This document shows, one piece after another, positions 15,349-24,392 of a stretch of 64,000 nt of DNA. A program made the position numbers and the translations under genes. The notes beneath the pieces are model-generated. The model saw nothing but the letters and a program-made list of their open reading frames with translations, was not told the DNA's origin and did no database searches. Origin of the DNA: Methanorbis furvi (GTDB lineage: Archaea > Halobacteriota > Methanomicrobia > Methanomicrobiales > Methanocorpusculaceae). Where the stretch lies: NCBI RefSeq assembly GCF_032714615.1, contig NZ_JAWDKA010000004.1, forward strand, positions 124,001 through 188,000, written 5' to 3'. Within the stretch, counting starts at the first letter, position 1, and every line of letters starts with the position of its first letter.

Positions 15349-17385
15349 TCAGTGTTTATTATTTACATTCCATTCTTCGATCTTATTTGGCAGTGAATCT
15401 ACCGTACAGCTCATTATCTCATTTTGAATCCATTTCGGAAGATTTTTCTTAATATATCTCTGTAAATATCGTCCATCTCCTAGTATGAGCAGCCCGCGAT
15501 CATTTTCAGTTCTGAGAACACGGCCGAGTGCCTGAAGTGCTTTGTTCACTGCTGGTAGATTATAAGCGATAAAACTACCATCCTCAATCCCATATTTTAT
15601 AGAATATTGATCATTTATGAATATTTGACTTGCTGAATATACGGACAGTGGAAGCCCAATGACGAGTGCAGCCACAAGCAATTCACCCTTGAAATCCAAT
15701 CCTTCACTCCATTTACCCCCGCAGACACCAAAAAGAATTCCAGATTTACCACGTTCTGGAAGTTTCATAAACTTCTTAATCTGTCGGTCCGCTTCATCTG
15801 AATCTCGAGGTTCCTGAAACAGGATTTTTTTATTTATTGATGATCCCAACTTCCTTTTATAATAATTCATCTGATCATAGGACGTAAAATATACAGCCAC
15901 ATTGCCAGGATATTCTATCAATATTCGAATATACTTCAGGATGTTCTCAACATTTTCCGGTTCAGATCGTCGATTCAGCTTTGAACTAATATCAGAGCCA
16001 CAGAGAATCAACCTATTTTGTGGAGGAAAAATATTTGGTACTGTAAAAGACTTAACGTCCAGATCATTAAAATAATATTTTTTATAAAGATGAATTGGCG
16101 ACAGAGTACCGCTTGCGAGAACTACCGATTGAAATTTCTGAACAAAATTTTGTATAAACTCTCCCGGATTGATGTACTTAATATGAAGAGAGGGTTTATC
16201 CTCGTTCTTTGATAGATAAAACAGGTATTCTCTGTTGTTTTGAATCTGGGCAAGTTTCGAAACGAAAGAATGTATCGTGTCAAGTACCGAATTTTCATCA
16301 TCAAGCCCAATGATGAGATCAGAGATATTTTGAAGAAGAACTCCAGGATTTTTCCAGTCAGAATTCGTGACTAAATTCTGCAAAATGCTTTCAGGATCAA
16401 GTATCATTTCCTGTTCGGTTATTGGTACGGGCGTTTTTAAGAGAGCACGTAATCGATTTAGAAGATGCATTGTAGCAGAAAGATCGAATTTATCTTTGTT
16501 TACACCTTTACGCAGCATCTCCATTTCTTCCTCTGCTTTATTTATAGTTATCTCTGAAAGAGTATTTTTTAGGATGGACTGTACTGTTTCCCCAAGATTA
16601 TGTGCTTCGTCCAGCAACAGCAGAACATGATCCGGCTCGGTGATAAGATTTTTGAATAGGGCATTTTGTATGTCAGTTCGGAAAAGATAGTGATAATTGA
16701 CAATAAGAACATCTGCCTTTGGAGCAGCTTGCCACAGGACAGCATGAGGACAAAAACTACCGGAAAATTCCATGATGTCCACAGGATCGACGCGATGGGT
16801 AAGTAATTCATTACATTTGCCTATCATTGATTGTACGGGTTTTTTTGTGCTATATTCATCAGACCAGTCCTCTGTATCTGCTGAATAGTCGTAACTGTTA
16901 AGATAATATTGACAAATGGTAGGAGATTCCGAATCCTCTCTCTTTAAAATTTCTTTGAGGAGAGTACTTTTAAGGGGATTTATACCCGGATCCTGATCAA
17001 GTATCTGATTCAGAAGAGTAAGAGTATGTCGTCGAAGTTTTTGACATTTTTTGTAAATGTTTCCAGATGCTGTGGTAGCATAGGGACACAGTTTTGATTT
17101 ACCAATGAGATAACTATAGGTAAGATCACTCTGCTTGTTTTGACGAATTTGTTCCAGTTCATTAATGAATATTTTAAGTTGTGAATTTGTACGAACTGCC
17201 ACAATAATTTTATTCCTATTACGCTCAGCTAAAAATGGAATAACAATACTGGATTTTCCAGTGCCTGTAGGTGCATCAACCATCAGAATACCCTGTTCTT
17301 GTATCGTTTCAGATACGACTCTAAGCATCTCTTCCTGATGAGGACGATAGGATTCATAGGGAAAATAGTCTGATATTGCAGGCAT
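15349..17385 (-). CDS. XPD/DinG-type (Rad3-related) helicase
   Basis: A 678-residue superfamily 2 helicase. Walker A is APTGTGKSS (residues ~38-46); the DEAH box is LLLLDEAHNLGE (~258-261); the C-terminal domain has FGVCGGKWSEGLDFKGELL and the arginine-finger motif QALGRVLRTENDRG. Between motifs I and II lie Cys100, Cys114, Cys158, Cys191 and Cys212; four of these could bind the 4Fe-4S cluster typical of XPD and DinG. It unwinds DNA 5' to 3'. It is 76 bases downstream of the OLD gene on the same strand and shares its AT-rich composition, so the two probably act together. Host XPD orthologues are usually not next to an OLD gene. Confidence 0.85.
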   Translation of the reverse strand: MPAISDYFPYESYRPHQEEMLRVVSETIQEQGILMVDAPTGTGKSSIVIPFLAERNRNKIIVAVRTNSQLKIFINELEQIRQNKQSDLTYSYLIGKSKLCPYATTASGNIYKKCQKLRRHTLTLLNQILDQDPGINPLKSTLLKEILKREDSESPTICQYYLNSYDYSADTEDWSDEYSTKKPVQSMIGKCNELLTHRVDPVDIMEFSGSFCPHAVLWQAAPKADVLIVNYHYLFRTDIQNALFKNLITEPDHVLLLLDEAHNLGETVQSILKNTLSEITINKAEEEMEMLRKGVNKDKFDLSATMHLLNRLRALLKTPVPITEQEMILDPESILQNLVTNSDWKNPGVLLQNISDLIIGLDDENSVLDTIHSFVSKLAQIQNNREYLFYLSKNEDKPSLHIKYINPGEFIQNFVQKFQSVVLASGTLSPIHLYKKYYFNDLDVKSFTVPNIFPPQNRLILCGSDISSKLNRRSEPENVENILKYIRILIEYPGNVAVYFTSYDQMNYYKRKLGSSINKKILFQEPRDSDEADRQIKKFMKLPERGKSGILFGVCGGKWSEGLDFKGELLVAALVIGLPLSVYSASQIFINDQYSIKYGIEDGSFIAYNLPAVNKALQALGRVLRTENDRGLLILGDGRYLQRYIKKNLPKWIQNEIMSCTVDSLPNKIEEWNVNNKH

Positions 17386-17461
17386 TGAATGATAGTTATT
17401 CTTTCAAGAATATATACTGATAACCACGCACAGTGAAAGTGCATTTTGTTTGAAAAATATT

Positions 17462-19585
17462 TTATGTTGGATTTTTACAATCATCTATTGTCTGCTTTAT
17501 GACCAATGCATATTCAGTGACATCAAGATAGTCAGCAATAGTATTTCCCTCTTCAAATAGATTATCATAGACTGCATCCGCAATTCCTATTGCTTTTATC
17601 TCTTTTCCTTTTCCTGTAAGAATAGCCAATCCTGCGGGTGTATAATAATCTTCAAGTTCTCCTTTTCTTAGGATGTAGATATGTTCTTGCTGAAATAATG
17701 CATCCAGAATATCTTCTAGAGAGTCACTAAATTTATCCTCACCAAGTGATCGAAGAAGACTCAGTGACATTTTCTGTTTTAGGTGCTTTTGTTTGAGGTA
17801 CTCCCAAATATTTTTGAGGTCATCGCCTACCTCACCGGTAAGGCATGCTGTTTCTATAGCATCGCAGAAGGCTTTTGCATCAAGACTCTGGGAATTCGAT
17901 ACAGATCTTTTGAGAGAACCACAATTTTGAGGTAATTTGCTAGAAATTGTTGATATTTTTGAAGACAATGCGTTGAGAAGATCACTCCTATCGTACACTT
18001 TGCTTTCCGTACTCGGTAAATATAATGTTGCATCATCGGATTTCAGAGATAATAACTCTTTTCCACCATGTAAATAGTCGAAATCTGCAATTACATAATA
18101 TCTTATCCCGAGTTGAGTTAGTAACCAGATATATACAGAGAAATTGCTTTTCCCACCCACATTAATCACAGATATATTATATTTATCCAATGGATTCTCA
18201 GGATATCCACTTTCTTTTTCCAGATCCGCAATTAGTGGTAAAAGATACTCCTCGCCGCCCTCGACAAGAATTACAGCATCAGCAAAGAATAATTCTGAGG
18301 ATTTAGAATTTATGATCTTCTCCAACTTTTGGTTATATTGTTTGTAATCACCTTCATTAGGAACACCAACAATGATTGATTCTCCCGTTTTTGGATCTTT
18401 TCTAACTACTTGGATATTCTCAACAGGAGTATTTTTCAAAAATTCAGTAGAATGTGTGGTGAGAATTATCTGATTATCAGGTTTGCCTCTATCATCGCCA
18501 TGGATAAAATCATCAAGAGAAGATGACAAAGAACGTCTTGCGTGAGGATGCAAATAACATTCAGGCTCCTCGATTGCCAACAATGATCCTGATTTGTGGA
18601 TCATTTTACAGTAATGGGCAAATAATGAGATGATAACTGTACTCTGTGTACCAGTACCCTTATGATCTAATGTTGTTTCAAATCCACAATCATCAACGTA
18701 AATAGAGGCTGTTCTGTACATTTCATTAGTATGCTTTGTCATCAACTGAAAATTGACGGATGTGGCATTGATAGTATTACAGACCTGGGAGGTAATCCCA
18801 TTAATACACGGAGAGAAAATTTCATTTGCTTTTTCTCTGACACTGTGATTCAGTTCTTCTAATTCATGCCGAAGAGTATCATCGCTGGAATACCAACGCT
18901 CTTTTAACATTTTAGAGTACCAGGAATAATTATTTATTTTCAAATTAGAATAGGGACTCCGCACAGCCGGAATAATCACGCTGGTAATTAGAGCGTCTCT
19001 CAGATATTTATTAACACCATAGATAAAATCATAGGAATTATCTTTTTTGATAACAATTCCATAGTTGTTTAAAAATTCATCCTCATTATGTTGAACATGT
19101 AAAAAGATAGAGATAGAATCAGCTGAATATAATAGAGGTGAAATGAGATCAGCTTTTTTCCAATTTACAGATATACCAGGATATTCTCTTCCATCATAAT
19201 AGAGATATCTCTCATCAATATCTCCAGAATCATTTATAATCGGCACATCAACAAATGTGTAAAAAACTATATTTCGAGTATATTTCAATAACTCACCCTC
19301 GTTAAATGCGGATGCCCGTACTTCCCCATGTTTCAACTCTACGACGACAGTGAACGAGTCAGCATACTGAATGTTCCCAGTGTCATCTTTTTCCGCATGA
19401 AAATCATCTTTTTGAAAGGTCAGATATGTGGGATATTTTTCTCCAATGACCAAATCAATTGCCTTAATTATATTACTCTTACCAGAGTTGTTTTTTCCTA
19501 CAATAACATTCTTACCTTCATGAAAATTCAAATCCATTGATTTAATACTGCGAAAATTCCTGATCTGCACTTTGTTAATATACAT
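17462..19585 (-). CDS. OLD-family ATP-dependent nuclease (ABC ATPase + TOPRIM)
   Basis: A 707-residue protein. N-terminal ABC ATPase: Walker A GKNNSGKS (residues ~30-37), then AIEEPECYLHPHARRSLSSS (signature end plus Walker B) and TTHSTEFL. C-terminal TOPRIM: the invariant Glu in VILVEGGEEYLL (~440) and the DxD-like YYVIADFDYLHGG (~501). OLD proteins cut DNA, usually under nucleotide control, and GajA of the Gabija system belongs to this family. The ATG at 19585 is chosen because GGAG lies 6 bases before it. Its partner here is an XPD/DinG helicase, not the UvrD-like GajB. Low GC suggests recent transfer. The gap 19586-19944 upstream has a TATA-like AAAAAGTATATG and no gene. Confidence 0.87.
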   Translation of the reverse strand: MYINKVQIRNFRSIKSMDLNFHEGKNVIVGKNNSGKSNIIKAIDLVIGEKYPTYLTFQKDDFHAEKDDTGNIQYADSFTVVVELKHGEVRASAFNEGELLKYTRNIVFYTFVDVPIINDSGDIDERYLYYDGREYPGISVNWKKADLISPLLYSADSISIFLHVQHNEDEFLNNYGIVIKKDNSYDFIYGVNKYLRDALITSVIIPAVRSPYSNLKINNYSWYSKMLKERWYSSDDTLRHELEELNHSVREKANEIFSPCINGITSQVCNTINATSVNFQLMTKHTNEMYRTASIYVDDCGFETTLDHKGTGTQSTVIISLFAHYCKMIHKSGSLLAIEEPECYLHPHARRSLSSSLDDFIHGDDRGKPDNQIILTTHSTEFLKNTPVENIQVVRKDPKTGESIIVGVPNEGDYKQYNQKLEKIINSKSSELFFADAVILVEGGEEYLLPLIADLEKESGYPENPLDKYNISVINVGGKSNFSVYIWLLTQLGIRYYVIADFDYLHGGKELLSLKSDDATLYLPSTESKVYDRSDLLNALSSKISTISSKLPQNCGSLKRSVSNSQSLDAKAFCDAIETACLTGEVGDDLKNIWEYLKQKHLKQKMSLSLLRSLGEDKFSDSLEDILDALFQQEHIYILRKGELEDYYTPAGLAILTGKGKEIKAIGIADAVYDNLFEEGNTIADYLDVTEYALVIKQTIDDCKNPT

Positions 19586-19944
19586 ACCAATCTCCAAAAT
19601 TACTTATTAATCCCACGACAATCACACTGACATTCAGTTTGACATATACTTTTTTTATAATATGAGTATTAGATGGCAAATGGGATTAAAGATTGTACTT
19701 TGAAAAGATACATACTAAATGGAGTGAATCGGGTGATATGATCTATTGCACGTAAAAAATGAAATTATACATGTAATTTACGGTATACCAAAAGCACTCA
19801 ATCTCGTTACAAGGTTCCGCAGCCCACCAAATCATATATTCAACCACTAGCCTCATCTTCCTTCAAGCAATCACATAATACATATCATTTTTGCGTCACA
19901 CCACTGCAAAATACATATGAAAAAATGTGATGAGAGTACATAAA

Positions 19945-20067
19945 ATGGCACATATCCCATTAAATCTCAGAATACTGAGAAAGGAAAACAACAGTCTGCT
20001 TGAACTTCCGCTCCCGCTCGTGTGGAAAATGAAGGATTTCGCAGAAGAACTCCTCACGCCGCCTTAA
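19945..20067 (+). CDS. possible 40-aa protein
   Basis: A short frame, MAHIPLNLRILRKENNSLLE then LPLPLVWKMKDFAEELLTPP, ending 14 bases inside the 3' end of the convergent symporter gene. It has a balanced composition and a plausible helix at the end. There is no good ribosome binding site before the ATG. It might be a real small protein or a gene remnant. Confidence 0.35.
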   Translation: MAHIPLNLRILRKENNSLLELPLPLVWKMKDFAEELLTPP

Positions 20068-21664
20068 GCTTCTCCTCATCCAGCATATCAAGCTTCGCCG
20101 CCACCTGCACCATATCGATTGGAACCGCCACCATATTCAGCGCCGTACTCAGGAAATCCAGCAGAATCTCAAGCACTACTGCAATACCCAGTGCCTCAAC
20201 AGGAATCCCTAACTGCAGAAAAAGAATCGAGTAACACGCAATACCTCCTCCCGGTACCGGCGGAACCGCAAGAGCCAGAAGACCGCAGGTCAGAATCGCC
20301 ATAAAAATCCATGACAACGTTATTGGAACCCCGTAATAACTTGCCATAAACATGCACACGCAGAAAAAGATCGCCGCATGCCCTGGCCTTGAAAACGCAG
20401 TTCCAAGCGGCACACCAAAGTTCACCAGTCTCGTTGAGATACCGAGCCTCTCTTGACACGTCTGCATGTTCGTCGAAAACGTTGCCGCAGAAGAAGCCGT
20501 TGTTAAAGCAATCAAAAACGAAGGGAACAGTTTCTTTGCAAGAAGCACCGGAGAAATTTTTCTGCCGAGAACAACACCGCCGCCCATCAGAACAAGGTTT
20601 ACCGCAACGCAGAGAAGAATCACGGCAAACAGTTTCCAGAGATCACCGAGATTCTCAATATCGGTCAGCATCAGATGCAGAATACTCACAAAAATGATCA
20701 CCGGCAGAAGCGAAGTTATCCACTCCATCACCAGCTGAATCAGTGTGCTTGCCTGCCCGACCAGCTGAACAAGCGTTGGAATCTTCTTGTTCAGAATCAG
20801 CATCGCAAGACCGAACACCACCGCAAGGAAGATGATTTGCAGCGTGTTTCCTTCCGCGAACGGTGCAATGATGTTGGATGGGACGATGGAGAGCAGCATC
20901 GTAAAGATTGCCTGGAATTCGCCGATCCCTTGCGTTCCTCCCGAGGCACTGAACGGGAAGAAGAACAGACAGATGAACGTACAGACGACGAGCGTAAAGT
21001 AAATTCTTCCGAAGTAGCGGCCGATAACTTTGTTGCCGATGTTTCCAAGAGTCGCCGTATCCCCGATACTGTAGATACCCCAGAGCAGGGAGAGAAACAT
21101 CATCGGAAGAGCGATTGCGATCAGAATGCCGATGAAGGTGTCAAATAAGGGAGTGACCAGACCTTCGGCGATGGCATGCGAAACATCGGACGGAAGAGAC
21201 CGGCAGGCGAGACCGGCGATGAGTCCTGCAATCACGGAGCAGATCAGGTAAACGATCGGGTTGATCTTTTTCCGTTTCGGCATCAGGGCGATCTGGTTTT
21301 CGCCGTTGACGTAGTGATAGGACGGGACAAGGCCGATGTTTGCAAGAAGTGTCTGCACCGAGTTGCCGCCGGTTAAGACGCAGTCCTCTTCACCGCCGAA
21401 CGGGTTAACCCGTGGGCCCGGAACTGCGAGTGTGATGTACTGGCGGCCGAGTCTTCTGCCGCTGCGGAACGTACACTCGCTTCCTTCGCCTAAGACGGAG
21501 AGCCATTTGAGAAGAACTTTTTCAACTGCTATCTGCAAGTTTTTGGCATCGTCTGCGTCGATCTGTCCTTCCTTCAGGGTTTTTGCGGTGAGGGAGCTGA
21601 GTTCGGTAACTGCCGTTCCGGAGAGGCGGTAGGTGAGGGTTTTCGGGGTGATGTCAAGCTGCAT
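20054..21664 (-). CDS. sodium:dicarboxylate symporter with extra N-terminal domain
   Basis: A 536-residue protein. Residues ~135-530 are a DAACS-family symporter with 8-10 helices, the serine-rich hairpin IALTTASSAATFSTNM and the late motif VPPVPGGGIACY. These transporters take up glutamate, aspartate or C4-dicarboxylates with sodium. The first ~110 residues are unusual: a soluble domain (LSSLTAKTLKEGQIDADDAK, then NLQIAVEKVLLKWLSVLGEG) whose layout recalls the HATPase-like fold of anti-sigma factors, which would make it a regulatory domain on the cytoplasmic side. No operon partner. It is convergent with the possible small gene at 19945. Confidence 0.87.
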   Translation of the reverse strand: MQLDITPKTLTYRLSGTAVTELSSLTAKTLKEGQIDADDAKNLQIAVEKVLLKWLSVLGEGSECTFRSGRRLGRQYITLAVPGPRVNPFGGEEDCVLTGGNSVQTLLANIGLVPSYHYVNGENQIALMPKRKKINPIVYLICSVIAGLIAGLACRSLPSDVSHAIAEGLVTPLFDTFIGILIAIALPMMFLSLLWGIYSIGDTATLGNIGNKVIGRYFGRIYFTLVVCTFICLFFFPFSASGGTQGIGEFQAIFTMLLSIVPSNIIAPFAEGNTLQIIFLAVVFGLAMLILNKKIPTLVQLVGQASTLIQLVMEWITSLLPVIIFVSILHLMLTDIENLGDLWKLFAVILLCVAVNLVLMGGGVVLGRKISPVLLAKKLFPSFLIALTTASSAATFSTNMQTCQERLGISTRLVNFGVPLGTAFSRPGHAAIFFCVCMFMASYYGVPITLSWIFMAILTCGLLALAVPPVPGGGIACYSILFLQLGIPVEALGIAVVLEILLDFLSTALNMVAVPIDMVQVAAKLDMLDEEKLKAA

Positions 21665-21771
21665 GGATAATCGGTTGTGTAAGTGTACTGTTTGTTGTGG
21701 GGGGATAAATAGGGGGGGAGTTGTGAGAAAGGCTGGTCTGTTTATATGGGAGAATTGCCTATATTGTGGTA

Positions 21772-23268
21772 ATGATCACCGGGGTTTTGAGGAATAAGAT
21801 TGACGGGTTGTGGGAAGTTTTTTGGACAGGAGGTCTGACAAATCCTCTGGATGTGATTGAGCAGATTACGTATCTGATGTTTGTTCACGATCTGGATGAT
21901 ATGGATAATGAGCGATCGAAGGAGAGCGTGATGCTGGGGTTGTCGTACTCAAGCATTTTTGATCGGAAGGTGAGGATTTCAGAGGAGCTTTGTGATGCGA
22001 AGATTTTGAAGTGGTCGGTGTTTCGGGATTTTCCGGCAGCAAGAATGTATGAGGTGATGCAGTCCGGCGTTTTTCCGTTTATCAAATCTCTTGATTCGAA
22101 TCGTGATAGTGCGTACTCGCAGTATATGGGAGATGCGATTTTTAAGGTGCCGACTCCGGCGAAGTTAACGCAGATTGTGGATGCTCTGGATGGGATTTAT
22201 GGTTTGATGAAGCAGGGGGAGATGGATGATACGAAGGGGGATGTGTATGAGTATCTGCTTTCAAAGATTTCAACGTCGGGGACGAACGGGCAGTTTCGTA
22301 CACCGAGGCATATTATCCGGATGATGGTGGAGCTGATGGCACCAAAGCCGGGAGAGGTTATCTGTGATCCGGCGTGTGGGACTGCCGGGTTTTTGGTTTC
22401 TGTTGGAGAGTATTTGCGTGAACGATATCTTGAGGAGATCTTTTATGATAAGGATCAGCTGAGCCATTATCATGCGGGGATGTTTTTTGGGTATGATATG
22501 GATCGGACGATGCTGCGGATTGGGGCGATGAATATGATGACGCATGGTGTTCGAAGTCCGCATATTGAGTACCGGGATAGTTTGTCGGATCAGAATACGG
22601 ATGCGGGAAAGTTTTCTTTGATTCTGACGAATCCTCCGTTTAAGGGTAGTCTGGACTTTGATATTGTGTCGAGTGATCTTTTGCGGGTTGCGAAGACGAA
22701 GAAGACGGAGCTGTTGTTTCTGGTTTTGTTTTTGCGGATGCTGAAGGTTGGCGGACGGTGTGCGGTGATTGTGCCGGATGGTGTTTTGTTCGGGTCGTCT
22801 TCAGCACACAAGGCGGTGCGGAAAGAGTTGGTGGAGAACAACCGGCTGGAGGCGATAATTTCGATGCCATCCGGAGTGTTCAAGCCGTATGCGGGAGTTT
22901 CAACTGCGATTGTGATCTTTACGAAGACCGGACATGGTGGGACGGATAAGGTGTGGATGTATGATATGGAGGCAGACGGTTTTTCTCTGGATGATAAGAG
23001 ATCTCCTGTAGGGGATAATGATATTTCTGATATTGTGTCAAGGTTCCATAATCTGTCGGGAGAAGAGGGACGTGCGAGAACGGAGAAAAGTTTCTTTGTG
23101 CCAAAGGAGGAGATTGTTGGCAACGGCTATGATCTGTCGGTGAACAAGTATCGGGAGGTTGTGTATGAGGCTGAGGAGTTTCCGCCGACGATTGAGATTT
23201 TGGCGGAGATTCGGAGGATTGAGGGGGAAATTATGAAGGGGATTGATGAGCTGGAGAGGATGATCTGA
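21772..23268 (+). CDS. hsdM: type I restriction-modification methyltransferase subunit HsdM
   Basis: A ~498-residue N6-adenine methyltransferase. The N-terminal helical domain has NPLDVIEQITYLMFVHDLDD. The S-adenosylmethionine motif is DPACGTAGFLVSV (~residue 198), and the catalytic motif IV is LTNPPFKGS (~287). FRTPRHIIRMMVELM just before motif I is typical of HsdM. It modifies adenine at the site set by HsdS. A GTG at 21766 is an alternative start; a TATA-like GTTTATATGG lies ~30 bases upstream, so translation is probably leaderless. It opens the locus; the next gene starts at the base after its stop. Confidence 0.93.
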   Translation: MITGVLRNKIDGLWEVFWTGGLTNPLDVIEQITYLMFVHDLDDMDNERSKESVMLGLSYSSIFDRKVRISEELCDAKILKWSVFRDFPAARMYEVMQSGVFPFIKSLDSNRDSAYSQYMGDAIFKVPTPAKLTQIVDALDGIYGLMKQGEMDDTKGDVYEYLLSKISTSGTNGQFRTPRHIIRMMVELMAPKPGEVICDPACGTAGFLVSVGEYLRERYLEEIFYDKDQLSHYHAGMFFGYDMDRTMLRIGAMNMMTHGVRSPHIEYRDSLSDQNTDAGKFSLILTNPPFKGSLDFDIVSSDLLRVAKTKKTELLFLVLFLRMLKVGGRCAVIVPDGVLFGSSSAHKAVRKELVENNRLEAIISMPSGVFKPYAGVSTAIVIFTKTGHGGTDKVWMYDMEADGFSLDDKRSPVGDNDISDIVSRFHNLSGEEGRARTEKSFFVPKEEIVGNGYDLSVNKYREVVYEAEEFPPTIEILAEIRRIEGEIMKGIDELERMI

Positions 23269-24300
23269 ATGGAGGAGAAGAAATCCAATAGACACCTCAT
23301 ATCACAGGGAGATCAATATTTAGAATATTTAATGTCCCTAGAGTTCAAAAAAATATTTGATGACATTAACCAAAATATGTCAGAATTAAACTTAAATTTA
23401 CAGAAAATTCAATTTGGGTTCGGCGAATGTTTCAAGCTCTGGGAAAATCTAGTAAATGATGTATCCTATTCACTGACTAAATCACCATATGCATTTCATC
23501 ATCGTTTGGGAGAATTAAATTGGGTCCTTCCAACAAAAATATGTGATATCCCGCGCGACTTATTAGATTCAAATACATTATCTGATGACATCGTAACACT
23601 TTATATGAGAGATAATGCCAAAATATTCAATCGGGTTGTATCCGATATTCATGATAGATTAAGTACTGAATTTCAAAAAAAAGTATTTTCAGAATCAATA
23701 TTGACCTTTAATGCAAAATTATATCATTGTTGTTGTATATCACTATCTCCATTGATTGAGAGTTTATTGATTGATCAAAACAACGTAATGAAGACCAAGA
23801 TCAATAAAATGTTTCAAAACACGTATCAGAAAGTCTTTCACATCGAGATTGCCGACCCCAATGCGTTGCTCCTCCTCTCATTGAGAGGATTTATCGAGAA
23901 CTATTCCGCGCATAAAATGTTTTCAGAAGCTGAACCAGCCCACTTAAACAGACATTGGTTACTTCATGGGAGAATGACAGAACATCTTACGAAATATCAT
24001 TGTTTACAACTATTTGGGGCATTATGGGGTTTAACAGAATTAACCCATTATCTTGAAGATGAGGCGGGTACTGTGGATGATGTCGGAATAAATGTCGGAA
24101 TAAATGAGAGGCAGGTGCTTGAGGAAATTTCGAAGAATCCGTTGGCTACAGCAAAAAATATTTCGCAAAATGCAGGGATTACGGACAGACAGGTCGAACG
24201 TATTCTGTCACAGCTGAAGGAGAAGGGGGTTATCAGGAGAGTGGGGTCGAAGAAGACCGGGCATTGGGAGGTCGTTTTGGAAGGTGATTTGCATGAGTAG
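23269..24300 (+). CDS. HEPN-like protein with C-terminal winged helix, between hsdM and hsdS
   Basis: A 343-residue protein. Residues ~1-260 are helical and AT-rich in codon use (much poorer in GC than hsdM). Near residue 230 is NRHWLLHGRMTEHL, which contains R-H-x3-H, the Rx4H pattern of HEPN ribonucleases and of Abi-like proteins. The C-terminal ~65 residues are a winged helix (VLEEISKNPLATAKNISQNA, then GITDRQVERILSQLKEKGVI) of the type seen in RecG-like and Fic regulators. Its ATG is the base after the hsdM stop, so it is co-translated. HEPN RNases such as PrrC also sit inside hsd loci and act when restriction is blocked. The same role here is inferred. It lacks the NTPase domain of PrrC. 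Confidence 0.6.
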   Translation: MEEKKSNRHLISQGDQYLEYLMSLEFKKIFDDINQNMSELNLNLQKIQFGFGECFKLWENLVNDVSYSLTKSPYAFHHRLGELNWVLPTKICDIPRDLLDSNTLSDDIVTLYMRDNAKIFNRVVSDIHDRLSTEFQKKVFSESILTFNAKLYHCCCISLSPLIESLLIDQNNVMKTKINKMFQNTYQKVFHIEIADPNALLLLSLRGFIENYSAHKMFSEAEPAHLNRHWLLHGRMTEHLTKYHCLQLFGALWGLTELTHYLEDEAGTVDDVGINVGINERQVLEEISKNPLATAKNISQNAGITDRQVERILSQLKEKGVIRRVGSKKTGHWEVVLEGDLHE

Positions 24301-24392
24301 GTGTTTGGGGACATGCCGATGTCACTGTAAATATCACGGTAAATGTCACCATTGTCAGGATATGATTTGCCGCATCAGAGAGGTGGAATACA

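Noticed and set aside
15349-19585. A standard Gabija system
   Set aside because: The helicase has XPD/DinG motifs and Cys ligands between motifs I and II; GajB is UvrD-like. It is reported as a possible variant instead.
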